The notes under the pieces were generated by a model that was not told the origin of the DNA, did no database searches, and saw only the letters and a program-made list of their open reading frames with translations. Position numbers and translations under genes: made by a program. From Pseudomonas sp. MYb185 (GTDB taxonomy: Bacteria > Pseudomonadota > Gammaproteobacteria > Pseudomonadales > Pseudomonadaceae): a DNA stretch of 64,000 bases. Numbering within the stretch: position 1 is the first letter of the stretch; each line of letters opens with the position of its first letter. Below, piece after piece: positions 28,158-38,281 of the stretch. Location of the stretch: positions 1 to 64,000 of the forward strand of contig NZ_PCQD01000010.1 of NCBI RefSeq assembly GCF_002979975.1, read 5' to 3'.

Positions 28158-29540
28158 ATGATTCGCAAGCTACTGAAAAAGATTCCCTCTCCTTTCGGGC
28201 GTCCCGCCCACAGGCGTACCACGCCTGCAATAATCCCTGCCAGCCAGCACGCCCTCAAGCGCAGCCAGATCAGCCGCAATGCGGTGACCGTGGTCGAACG
28301 CCTGCAGCAGGCCGGTTACCAGGCCTTTGCGGTCGGTGGCTGCGTGCGCGATCTGCTGCTGGACATGGACCCGAAGGATTACGATGTGGCGACCAGCGCC
28401 ACGCCGGAACAGGTGCGTGCCACCTTCCGCAACTGCCGGCTGATCGGTCGGCGCTTCAAGCTCGCCCACGTGTATTTCGGTCGCGAGATCATCGAGGTGG
28501 CCACCTTCCGTGCCGGCCATGCCGACGACAGCGACAACGACGCTGACCTGGGTCGCGAGCAGTCGCTGCAGAGCGAGTCCGGTCGCCTGTTACGCGACAA
28601 TGTCTACGGCAATCTCGAACAGGACGCCCAGCGCCGCGACTTCACCATCAACGCGCTGTATTACGATGTGTGCACCGGCAATATCCATGACTATGCCAAC
28701 GGCGTGCAGGATATCCGCAATGCCCGGGTCCGCCTGATCGGCGATCCCGTGCAGCGTTATCAGGAAGACCCTGTGCGCATGCTGCGTGCGGTGCGCTTTG
28801 CCGCCAAGCTGGATTTCGAGATCGAGCCGCACAGTGCTGCCCCCATTGCGGAACTGGCCGAGCTGCTCTACGACATTCCAGCGGCGCGACTGTTCGATGA
28901 AGTATTGAAATTGCTGCTCAGCGGCCAGGGCGAACGCACCTTCGAGCTGCTGCTGCACTATGATCTGTTCGCCCCGCTGTTTCCCGATACCGACGAGGCC
29001 ATCGACGAGCAGCCGGACTACACGCTGAAACTGATCCGCCAGGCGCTGCGCAACACCGATGAACGCATCCGTGAAGAGCGGCCGGTGACGCCGGCTTTCC
29101 TGTTCGCCGCCCTGCTCTGGCCGGCTCTGCCGCAGCGCACCCGCGAGCTGGAGGAGCAAGGCATTCCAACAATCCCCGCACAGCAGCAGGCAGCCCACGA
29201 GCTGCTGGCCGAGCAATGCCGGCATACCGCCATTCCCAAACGCTTCAGCCTGCCGCTACGGGAAATCTGGGACATGCAGCCGCGCCTGGAGCGGCGCAAC
29301 GGCCGGCGTGCCGATCAGTTACTGGAACATCCGCGCTTCCGTGCCGCCTACGACTTTCTGCTGCTGCGTGAAGCCGCGGGTGAGGATACCGGCGGGCTGG
29401 GCCGCTGGTGGACCCGGTACCAGGAGGTGGGTGCGGATGAGCGCCGCCGCATGATCCAGCAACTGAGCAGTGGCGAGCCAGCGGCCAAGCGCTCGCGCCA
29501 GCGCCGCAAACGCAAGCCCAGCGGTGGAGCCGAGCATTGA
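28158..29540 (+). CDS. pcnB: Poly(A) polymerase I
   Basis: Adds 3' poly(A) tails that mark RNA for decay. The 460-residue protein has the class II nucleotidyltransferase head GGCVRDLLL near residue 57 and the DxD metal site DPKDYDV near 71-77. The RNA-binding domain follows, and a basic C-terminus ends the protein (KRSRQRRKRKPS). The start lacks a clear ribosome binding site but gives the family-typical basic N-terminus. The stop codon overlaps folK by one base. Confidence 0.95.
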   Translation: MIRKLLKKIPSPFGRPAHRRTTPAIIPASQHALKRSQISRNAVTVVERLQQAGYQAFAVGGCVRDLLLDMDPKDYDVATSATPEQVRATFRNCRLIGRRFKLAHVYFGREIIEVATFRAGHADDSDNDADLGREQSLQSESGRLLRDNVYGNLEQDAQRRDFTINALYYDVCTGNIHDYANGVQDIRNARVRLIGDPVQRYQEDPVRMLRAVRFAAKLDFEIEPHSAAPIAELAELLYDIPAARLFDEVLKLLLSGQGERTFELLLHYDLFAPLFPDTDEAIDEQPDYTLKLIRQALRNTDERIREERPVTPAFLFAALLWPALPQRTRELEEQGIPTIPAQQQAAHELLAEQCRHTAIPKRFSLPLREIWDMQPRLERRNGRRADQLLEHPRFRAAYDFLLLREAAGEDTGGLGRWWTRYQEVGADERRRMIQQLSSGEPAAKRSRQRRKRKPSGGAEH

Positions 29541-30040
29541 TGCAGCGCTGTTTCATCGCCCTGGGCAGCAACCAGGCCGATCCTGTGGCCCAGGTCAGCA
29601 AGGCCTTCGCCGAACTGCGGGCACTGCCGCAATCGCGGCTGCTGGCGTGCTCATCGCTGTACCGCAGCGCGCCGCTGGGGCCGCAGGACCAACCGGCCTT
29701 CATCAATGCGGTGGCCATGCTCGATACCACGCTACAGCCCGAGGCGCTGCTGGATGCGCTGCAGGATATCGAGCAACGCAGCGGCCGGGTGCGCAAGGCC
29801 GAGCGCTGGGGACCACGCATTCTGGATCTTGATCTACTGCTATACGCCGACCGGATTATCGATACCCCGCGCCTGCAGGTACCGCATTATCATATGCACG
29901 CCCGTTCCTTTGTGCTGTATCCGCTGGCAGAATTGGCAGCGGATCTGACCATGCCCGACGGCACGCCGCTGCAACGTCTGCTGGATGCCTGTCCGTCGAC
30001 AGGTCTGCAGCGCCTGACCGGCACCGCGGCACAAGGTTGA
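29540..30040 (+). CDS. folK: 2-amino-4-hydroxy-6-hydroxymethyldihydropteridine diphosphokinase
   Basis: Transfers pyrophosphate from ATP to the pterin substrate in folate synthesis. The 166-residue protein has the HPPK signature RWGPRILDLDLLLYAD near 92-107 and the N-terminal IALGSN. The ATG overlaps the pcnB stop by one base (TGATG); an in-frame TTG immediately before it is less likely. folP of the same pathway is at 49890-50747. Confidence 0.94.
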   Translation: MQRCFIALGSNQADPVAQVSKAFAELRALPQSRLLACSSLYRSAPLGPQDQPAFINAVAMLDTTLQPEALLDALQDIEQRSGRVRKAERWGPRILDLDLLLYADRIIDTPRLQVPHYHMHARSFVLYPLAELAADLTMPDGTPLQRLLDACPSTGLQRLTGTAAQG

Positions 30041-30191
30041 GACATGTATTTTCTGGAGCATCATCGTTCAAGTCAGGAAGACTATACTGCTGAGGCTGTT
30101 ATCAACCTGAGCAATCGGAGCGACAGACAGTCCGCCTGCCTGCCGATCACAGCCATGTTGCCTCTCGGAGGCCGAACTACTGGAATCTGCC

Positions 30192-30986
30192 ATGCCTGAC
30201 ATTACCCTGACCACGCTGAACAAGCTCAAGCAGAACGGCGAGAAATTCACCTGTCTGACAGCGTATGACGCCACCTTCGCCCACCTGGAAAGTACTGCAG
30301 GAGTGGAAGTGCTGCTGATTGGCGACTCCCTGGGAATGGTTCTTCAGGGACACGACAGTACCCTGCCGGTGACTGTCGAGGAGATGGCTTACCACACCGC
30401 ATCGGTCAAGCGCGGTAACCGTGGGGCCCTGATCATGGCCGACCTGCCATTCATGTCCTATGCCACCCTGGACCAGGCCATGGTCAACAGCGCCCGGCTG
30501 ATGCAGGCTGGCGCCCATGTGCTCAAACTGGAGGGCGGCGGCTGGCTGGCCGATATCACCACTACCCTCACCCGCAATGGCATTCCGGTGTGCGTACATA
30601 TGGGCCTGACCCCGCAGACCGTCAACGTACTCGGCGGCTACAAGGTGCAAGGACGCCAGCAGGACCAGGCCGAAGCCATGCTCGAAGATGCCATCGCCCT
30701 GGAGGCTGCTGGCGCGGCCATGCTGCTGCTGGAGTGCGTTCCCAGCGAACTGGCCAATGCGATTACCAATGCCGTGAGCATCCCGGTCATCGGCATCGGC
30801 GCCGGCAGCGGCACTGACGGTCAGGTACTGGTGGTGCATGACATGCTCGGCTTGTCGATCAGTGGCCGCCTGCCGCGCTTCGTGAAGAACTTCATGGCCG
30901 GCCAGGCGGATATCGCCTCCGCCATTGCCGCTTACGTCAGCGCGGTCAAGGCCGTGGAATTCCCCGCCGCCGAGCATGAGTTCTGA
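30192..30986 (+). CDS. panB: 3-methyl-2-oxobutanoate hydroxymethyltransferase
   Basis: Forms ketopantoate from 2-ketoisovalerate and methylene-tetrahydrofolate, the first step towards pantothenate; the substrate comes from the ilv pathway encoded at the left of the window. The 264-residue TIM-barrel protein has [20 protein letters not shown] near 44-63 and the metal-binding Asp and Glu. Four bases separate its stop from panC. Confidence 0.96.
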   Translation: MPDITLTTLNKLKQNGEKFTCLTAYDATFAHLESTAGVEVLLIGDSLGMVLQGHDSTLPVTVEEMAYHTASVKRGNRGALIMADLPFMSYATLDQAMVNSARLMQAGAHVLKLEGGGWLADITTTLTRNGIPVCVHMGLTPQTVNVLGGYKVQGRQQDQAEAMLEDAIALEAAGAAMLLLECVPSELANAITNAVSIPVIGIGAGSGTDGQVLVVHDMLGLSISGRLPRFVKNFMAGQADIASAIAAYVSAVKAVEFPAAEHEF

Positions 30987-30990
30987 CAGC

Positions 30991-31842
30991 ATGAACACAT
31001 TGCATTCGATTGCGCAGCTGCGTGCTGCGCTGGCGCGCGCGCGCCAGGAAAACAAGCGCATCGGCCTGGTGCCGACCATGGGCAACCTGCATGACGGGCA
31101 TATTGCCCTGGTGGAAAAGGCGTTGCAGCGTAGCGACTACGTGGTGGTGAGCATCTTCGTCAATCCACTGCAGTTCGGTCCCAACGAAGATCTGGACAGC
31201 TACCCGCGGACCCTGGCCGAGGATCAGCGCAAGCTGCTGGATGCCGGCGCGCACATGGTGTTCGCTCCCAGCGTCAATGAGATGTACCCCGAGGGCATGG
31301 ACGGCCACACCCTGGTCAGCGTACCAGTGGTCTCCGAGGGTCTGTGCGGTGCCAGCCGCCCGGGGCATTTCGATGGCGTATCCACAGTGGTCAGCAAGCT
31401 GCTGAACATCGTCCAGCCCGATCTGGCGGTATTCGGTGAGAAGGATTTCCAGCAACTGGCGGTGATCCGCAAGATGGCCCACGACCTGTGCCTGCCGGCA
31501 CAGATCATGGGCGCGCCCATAGTGCGCGCCGCCGACGGCCTGGCCCTGTCCTCGCGCAACGGCTACCTGGATGAGACCCAGCGGCGCAGTGCACCACGCC
31601 TGTACCAGACGCTGCAGCATATCGAGCAACAGCTCGTCGGTGGACGCCGCGACTTCCCGGTAGTGATCGAGGAAGCTAGGATCATGCTCACCGAGGCCGG
31701 CTTCAGGCCCGACTACCTGGATCTGCGTGATGCCCTCACTTTGCAGCCGGCAAACAGCGAAACACAGGACATGGTCGCCCTCGCCGCGGCCTTCCTTGGC
31801 GCCACCCGCCTGATCGACAACCTCCGCTTCAGCCTCGCCTAA
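30991..31842 (+). CDS. panC: Pantothenate synthetase
   Basis: Joins pantoate and beta-alanine with ATP. The 283-residue protein has the class I-like [10 protein letters not shown] motif near 28-37 and the KMSK-equivalent ALSSRN near 180. The start at [11 protein letters not shown] gives the usual length; an ATG 15 bases upstream inside panB is possible. panD, which supplies beta-alanine and commonly follows panC in Pseudomonas, is not in the window. Confidence 0.95.
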   Translation: MNTLHSIAQLRAALARARQENKRIGLVPTMGNLHDGHIALVEKALQRSDYVVVSIFVNPLQFGPNEDLDSYPRTLAEDQRKLLDAGAHMVFAPSVNEMYPEGMDGHTLVSVPVVSEGLCGASRPGHFDGVSTVVSKLLNIVQPDLAVFGEKDFQQLAVIRKMAHDLCLPAQIMGAPIVRAADGLALSSRNGYLDETQRRSAPRLYQTLQHIEQQLVGGRRDFPVVIEEARIMLTEAGFRPDYLDLRDALTLQPANSETQDMVALAAAFLGATRLIDNLRFSLA

Positions 31843-31846
31843 GCCC

Positions 31847-31875
31847 CCTTGGCCGATACCCGCTATTGGCCAAGG
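31847..31875 (+). terminator. Hairpin after panC
   Basis: A perfect 8-base-pair stem (CCTTGGCC with GGCCAAGG), 4 bases after the panC stop. It lacks a good T run, so termination is plausible but not certain. Confidence 0.5.
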
Positions 31876-31998
31876 TACCTTTCATATCCGACCAAAGCAG
31901 GGTTGAATTACCCTGCCTTCTAGTCAAACCTTGTGATGTAGACAGCCTGGCAGCTGTATAACCTCAGGCACCATAACCTCAGGCCCCAAGAGCCCGAC

Positions 31999-32006
31999 AA
32001 TAACAA
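31999..32006 (+). promoter_or_regulatory. Hfq/Crc-type A-rich motif in the acs leader
   Basis: AATAACAA fits the AAnAANAA catabolite-activity motif and lies 13-21 bases before the acs ATG, next to the GAGGAAG ribosome binding site (from 32009). This is the expected position for translational repression by Hfq/Crc. Confidence 0.6.
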
Positions 32007-32019
32007 CAGAGGAAGATCC

Positions 32020-33963
<1,944 letters not shown>

Positions 33964-34036
33964 GCAAAGGTAGTTGTTCTGCCGGAGCAGGACCTCTATT
34001 CTTGCCGGTTCGTCAGATAGCTAGAGGTAATGCTCC

Positions 34037-35218
34037 ATGCAAGAGGTCGTGATTGTTGCCGCCACCCGAACTGCCATTGGCAGTTTCGGTGGCCAGTTCG
34101 CCGGTGTCCCAGCTCACCAACTGGGTGCAACCGTCATTCGGGCCCTGCTGGAGCAGACTGGTATCGATCCAGCCAGTGTGGATGAGGTCATCCTTGGTCA
34201 GGTACTGACCGCAGGCTGCGGTCAGAATCCCGCACGTCAGGCCGCCATCCACGGCGGCCTGCCCCACAGCGTTCCGGCGCTGAACATCAACAAGGTCTGC
34301 GGCTCCGGCCTGAAGGCGGTGCACCTGGCTGCCCAGGCCATCCGCTGCGGCGACGCCCAGATCATGATCGCCGGCGGTCAGGAGTCCATGAGCCTGTCTC
34401 CACACCTGCTGCCGACATCCCGTACCGGCCAGCGCATGGGTAACGGTCAACTGGTCGACAGCATGGTTCATGATGGCCTGTGGGACGCCTTCAACCATTA
34501 CCACATGGGCATCACCGCCGAGAACCTGGCCGAGCGCTATGAGATCAGCCGCCAGCAACAGGATGCCTTTGCGCTGGCCTCCCAGCAGAAAGCCGTCGCC
34601 GCCCAGGATGCCGGCCGCTTCGCCGCTGAAATTACGCCGGTCGAGGTCGCTCAGCGCAAGGGCGAACCGCTGCGTATCGACCAGGACGAACAACCCCGTG
34701 CCAGCACCACCCTCGAATCGCTGGGCAAGCTGCGCCCGGCATTCAAGAACGACGGTACCGTCACCGCTGGCAACGCCTCGAGCCTGAATGATGGCGCCGC
34801 CGCCGTCATGCTGATGAGTGCCGAGAAAGCCAGCGAACTGGGCCTGCCAATACTGGCCAGGATCTCCGGCTATGCCAGTTCCGGAGTGGACCCGGCGGTG
34901 ATGGGGATCGGCCCGGTCAGCGCCACCCAGCGCTGCCTGAACAAGGCCGGCTGGAAGGTCGAGGAGCTGGACCTGGTCGAGGCCAACGAGGCCTTCGCCG
35001 CCCAGGCCCTGGCGGTAGCCAGCGAGCTGCGCTGGGATCTGGACAAGGTCAACGTGAATGGTGGAGCCATCGCCCTGGGCCACCCCATCGGCGGCTCGGG
35101 TTGTCGCATCCTGGTGACCCTGCTGCATGAAATGCAACGTCGCGATGCACGCAAGGGCCTGGCGACGCTGTGCATCGGCGGCGGTCAGGGCGTGGCCCTG
35201 GCGCTGGCACGGGACTGA
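34037..35218 (+). CDS. Acetyl-CoA C-acetyltransferase (thiolase)
   Basis: Condenses two acetyl-CoA or splits acetoacetyl-CoA. The 393-residue biosynthetic-type thiolase has nucleophilic C88 ([11 protein letters not shown]), H349 in GHPIGGSG and C379 in CIGGGQG. Its position after acs suggests acetate or acetoacetate handling, but thiolase paralogues (atoB, phaA, others) cannot be separated from sequence alone. GAGG lies upstream of the ATG. Confidence 0.93.
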   Translation: MQEVVIVAATRTAIGSFGGQFAGVPAHQLGATVIRALLEQTGIDPASVDEVILGQVLTAGCGQNPARQAAIHGGLPHSVPALNINKVCGSGLKAVHLAAQAIRCGDAQIMIAGGQESMSLSPHLLPTSRTGQRMGNGQLVDSMVHDGLWDAFNHYHMGITAENLAERYEISRQQQDAFALASQQKAVAAQDAGRFAAEITPVEVAQRKGEPLRIDQDEQPRASTTLESLGKLRPAFKNDGTVTAGNASSLNDGAAAVMLMSAEKASELGLPILARISGYASSGVDPAVMGIGPVSATQRCLNKAGWKVEELDLVEANEAFAAQALAVASELRWDLDKVNVNGGAIALGHPIGGSGCRILVTLLHEMQRRDARKGLATLCIGGGQGVALALARD

Positions 35219-35227
35219 ATCACCCGC

Positions 35228-35758
35228 TCAGAGCAACCTGAAGCGCTGGAGCACCTCGTAGCGCACGCCCTGGTCGCCGCTACGGCTGAGGAACAGGCCG
35301 ATGTGGTCGACCGGGAAGGCGGGCAGTGACAGCTGCGCATGCCGCTGCAGAAACGCCTGCAGCGGCATGCCGTGGCGGATTCGCGCCAGGGTGATGTGGG
35401 GTGTGTAGGAACGCCCGTCCGGCTCCAGCCCGAGCGGCAGCAAGCGCGCCTCCAGCCGTTGCTGCAACTGATACAGCAATGGCGTCTCGGCAACCCCGGC
35501 CCAGAGCACCTGCGGTCTCTCGGGAGCCCCAAAATAACCCACGCCCTGTACCTTCAACTCGAACTGCGGGCCGGGCACATCCACCAATACCTCGGCCATC
35601 CGGCGAGCCTGCTCCTCGCTTACCTGGCCAATGAAGTTCAATGTCAGGTGCAATTGTTCCGGCCCATGCCAGCGGGCCGCGGGATGCGCCTCACACAGCT
35701 TGGCCAGGGCCTGTTTGACCGTATCCGGCAATTCGATACCGACAAATAATCGCAGCAT
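35228..35758 (-). CDS. thpR: RNA 2',3'-cyclic phosphodiesterase
   Basis: A 176-residue 2H phosphoesterase that opens 2',3'-cyclic phosphate ends of RNA. Both catalytic H-x-T motifs are present: H37-L-T39 (HLTLNFIG) and H121-I-T123 (HITLARI). It converges on the thiolase gene with a 9-base gap and is divergent from rsuA. Confidence 0.93.
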   Translation of the reverse strand: MLRLFVGIELPDTVKQALAKLCEAHPAARWHGPEQLHLTLNFIGQVSEEQARRMAEVLVDVPGPQFELKVQGVGYFGAPERPQVLWAGVAETPLLYQLQQRLEARLLPLGLEPDGRSYTPHITLARIRHGMPLQAFLQRHAQLSLPAFPVDHIGLFLSRSGDQGVRYEVLQRFRLL

Positions 35759-35788
35759 GGCAACCCCATTGGAAATGTCTGACAGGTC

Positions 35789-35794
35789 TATAAT
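35789..35794 (+). promoter_or_regulatory. -10 element close to the rsuA start codon
   Basis: A perfect TATAAT ends 8 bases before the rsuA ATG and no Shine-Dalgarno lies between, so the transcript may be almost leaderless. The -35 region is weak. Confidence 0.45.
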
Positions 35795-35802
35795 AGCGCC
35801 CC

Positions 35803-36498
35803 ATGCGCCTCGACCAGTTCATTGCCAAACACACCGAATACAGCCAGCAAACCGCCCGGCTGCTGATCGCCGCAGGCCGGGTACAGATCAACCAGCAAAC
35901 CGCCCGTGACGGACAACAGAACATTGACCGCTTCACCACCGTGCAACTGGACGACAGGCTGCTGCAACAACAGACCGCCCTGTACTTCATGCTGTACAAG
36001 CCCGGCGGCTATCTCAGTGCCACCCGCGACCCGGTTCACACCACCGTGACGGAGCTGTTTACGGAGCCACTGCGCCAGCATTTGCATATTGCCGGGCGTC
36101 TGGACCGTAGCACCACCGGTCTGCTGGTTCTGACCAATGACGGTCTCTGGTCGCGACGCCTGACCGAACCCGGCAGACGCATCCCCAAGGTGTACCTGGT
36201 GAGCACCGCCGAACCAATCGCCGAGCACGCCGCCGCGTACTTCGAACGAGGCATTCACCTGGCTCGTGAAGGCGTTGACACCTCCCCGGCACAGCTGCAA
36301 CTGCTCTCCCCCTGCCAGGCCCGTCTGACCATTCATGAAGGCCGTCATCATCAGGTCAAGCGCATGTTCCATGCGGTCGGCAACCGGGTAGTGGCCCTGC
36401 ACCGTGAAAGCATGGGAGACATCACCCTGGATACCAGCCTGGTGCCCGGCGAATATCGACCATTGAGTGCGCCGGAGGTTGATTCGGTGAGGCGGTAA
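35803..36498 (+). CDS. rsuA: 16S rRNA pseudouridine synthase, RsuA family
   Basis: A 231-residue enzyme with an N-terminal S4 RNA-binding domain (1-45: RLDQFIAKHTEYSQQTARLL) and a catalytic domain with D101 in GRLDRSTTGLLVLTND. The C-terminal motif EGRHHQVKRMFHAVGN is typical of the RsuA/RluB/E/F group; length and S4 type favour RsuA (U516 of 16S rRNA). No Shine-Dalgarno is visible before the ATG. Confidence 0.88.
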   Translation: MRLDQFIAKHTEYSQQTARLLIAAGRVQINQQTARDGQQNIDRFTTVQLDDRLLQQQTALYFMLYKPGGYLSATRDPVHTTVTELFTEPLRQHLHIAGRLDRSTTGLLVLTNDGLWSRRLTEPGRRIPKVYLVSTAEPIAEHAAAYFERGIHLAREGVDTSPAQLQLLSPCQARLTIHEGRHHQVKRMFHAVGNRVVALHRESMGDITLDTSLVPGEYRPLSAPEVDSVRR

Positions 36499-36635
36499 CG
36501 TCCTGCCCGTTTACCGCAAGCTTCAGCCGCTGCGATGTCGTTGCCCGAGAAAACCCCGCCTGCCGTACGCCGCTTGGTTTGCCTGAAAGCCAATTGCTAT
36601 GCTGATGAGACAACAGCAATCCGAAGGCGACGCTC

Positions 36636-37205
36636 ATGCATACCATCATTGCGGGACGATTCGAGCTGCAGGATCAGGCAGACGCCGCACTGGCGACGCT
36701 GCGACAGGTCGGCTTTCCCAACGACGCCCTGGCGGCGTTCTACCTCAACCCCAACGGCCAGCATGACATCTACCCCATCGGCGGTGATGATGAAAGCTCG
36801 GCAGGTGCCCGCCATTCCGGTCTCGGCGCGGCCAAGGGCGGTGGTATAGGCGCTGCGGTCGGTGCCGCCGCCGGCGCGGTGACCACGCCGATCATCGGCC
36901 CTGTCGGCATAGCGATTGGTGCCGGCGTAGGTGCCTACACCGGTTCGCTGATCGGCGCCGTCAGCAGCACCGACAAGGAGTCCGATGTGGACGAGCAGAC
37001 CGGCCGCCCTTCCTACGAGCAACCCAAGGTCACCGAGCGCGCCCCCGGCGTGCTGGTCGCGGTACGGGTCGATGAGCAATCCCAGCAAGAGGCTATCGAT
37101 GCCCTGAGACGCTCCGGCGCGGCGGATATCGAGCAGACCGAAGGCGACCTGCGCAACGGCCAGTGGCATGATTTCGATCCGCATGCGGTGGTCAGGCGGA
37201 TCTGA
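36636..37205 (+). CDS. Glycine-zipper protein of unknown function
   Basis: A 189-residue protein I do not recognise by name. Residues 60-110 are a glycine zipper (GLGAAKGGGIGAAVGAAAGA and a second run) able to insert into or span a membrane. Both flanks are soluble: an N-terminal alpha/beta segment with the pattern FELQDQADAALATLRQVGF and a C-terminal one, LVAVRVDEQSQQEAIDALRR, which look like two halves of a ferredoxin-like repeat. No signal peptide. Similar proteins in Pseudomonas are often stress-related. AAGG lies upstream of the ATG. Confidence 0.75.
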   Translation: MHTIIAGRFELQDQADAALATLRQVGFPNDALAAFYLNPNGQHDIYPIGGDDESSAGARHSGLGAAKGGGIGAAVGAAAGAVTTPIIGPVGIAIGAGVGAYTGSLIGAVSSTDKESDVDEQTGRPSYEQPKVTERAPGVLVAVRVDEQSQQEAIDALRRSGAADIEQTEGDLRNGQWHDFDPHAVVRRI

Positions 37206-37571
37206 TCAGGACGCCAGCCAGGCCTGCGCTTCCACCTCCTGCTGCGGAGTGAAGGACTTCACTTGCAGCCCCGGGATCACCGCGCCTTCGATTTCGCTGA
37301 GCTTTCTGATCCATTCCTTGGCGCAGATCACCGCGCAGCGATCGAACTGCCGAATCAGCCTGAACAGCTGCGGCAGATGCGACAGCTCCACCCCCAGAGC
37401 GCCTGCAGTAGGCATCTGAAAGTCGCCGACATGCACCAGCATGCGCCCGTGCTCGATGCCACGCGCCTGGGTGAACAGCTCATCCAGGCAGGCGCGCATG
37501 CCCTCCTTGTCCAGCTTGCCGGAAAAGACCATATCCAGCCGATCATCACCATTGCGGGTTATCTCAAACAT
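37206..37571 (-). CDS. STAS/SpoIIAA-like domain protein
   Basis: A 121-residue protein of the SpoIIAA-like (PF11964-type) family, with the opening MFEITRNGDDRLDMVFSGKL and the central HGRMLVHVGDFQMPTAGAL. It has no signal peptide or membrane helix. Function unknown; members are thought to bind lipids or act as regulators. Start at MFEITRNG with AGAGGA upstream rather than an ATG 15 codons earlier. Its stop abuts the glycine-zipper gene, which converges on it. Confidence 0.8.
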   Translation of the reverse strand: MFEITRNGDDRLDMVFSGKLDKEGMRACLDELFTQARGIEHGRMLVHVGDFQMPTAGALGVELSHLPQLFRLIRQFDRCAVICAKEWIRKLSEIEGAVIPGLQVKSFTPQQEVEAQAWLAS

Positions 37572-37703
37572 GGGTTGTCCTCTTTGTGTGTGCAAACTCA
37601 TCAGCAGTATAGACAAGCCTCACCCCCCGGGCGGCGCTGACGAAAGATGGAATCTTTTACCTGACGCCAGCGTCAACCGGAGACATAGACGCGGAGGTGA
37701 ATG

Positions 37704-38189
37704 ATGAACAAGCATCCCCATGAGCCCGATGAACAGGCCCTCACCGAAGCTGCCCGGCGCCAGGCCGAAGCCGATAACCGGGAGGCACCCGATGACCGCC
37801 CGATGGGACCGGTCGGCAATATTCCCAGCAGATCCGAGTCGGCCAAGCGTGCCGGTGAAGCCGGACTGACCGAGGCCGCCATGCCGGGACAGGGCCCGAC
37901 AGCCGACGACGCCACGCCCGAAACCCTGATGCCGGACGATGGCTCACGCTCACCGCAGGAAGCGGCCACCGATGCCGGTGCCGCCGATGCGGAGCTGAGT
38001 GAAGTAGGCAGGGTACGCGCCGGGGGTGGCGGTGGGCTGGACGAAGCGGAGCTGGGGCGGGTCAAACCACTGGATGGCAAACCCTGGGATGGTGATCCGA
38101 ACGAGCCGCTGTTACCGGAAACCGCAGCCGACGAGGAACGACTGACCGCCCCACCCGACAGCGAACCCGATCGCGACCAACCCGACTGA
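37704..38189 (+). CDS. Disordered acidic protein conserved in Pseudomonas
   Basis: A 161-residue hydrophilic protein with no signal peptide or membrane helix, rich in Asp, Glu, Pro and Ala, with almost no aromatic residues, so largely disordered. Short conserved-looking blocks are MGPVGNIPSR near 35 and LDGKPWDGDPNEPL near 115; I recall related proteins in other Pseudomonas, annotated only loosely. GGAGGTGA lies at 37693-37700, favouring the second ATG; the first is at 37701. Confidence 0.72.
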   Translation: MNKHPHEPDEQALTEAARRQAEADNREAPDDRPMGPVGNIPSRSESAKRAGEAGLTEAAMPGQGPTADDATPETLMPDDGSRSPQEAATDAGAADAELSEVGRVRAGGGGGLDEAELGRVKPLDGKPWDGDPNEPLLPETAADEERLTAPPDSEPDRDQPD

Positions 38190-38208
38190 GCGCCACAACC
38201 CAGGCATG

Positions 38209-38242
38209 AAAAACCCCGGCGCAGCAGTTAACTGGCCGGGGT
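38209..38242 (-). terminator. Terminator of the pnp transcript
   Basis: A 9-base-pair stem (AACCCCGGC with GCCGGGGTT) about 40 bases after the pnp stop, followed on the minus strand by TTTC. It can also serve the convergent gene that ends at 38189. Confidence 0.75.
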
Positions 38243-38281
38243 TGTTCAGGCACCGCTGCAGGCAGCGGTGCAAGACTCGAT

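Noticed and set aside
29537..29539. TTG as the folK start
   Set aside because: The ATG immediately after it gives the same protein minus one residue and is the more usual start, overlapping the pcnB stop by one base.
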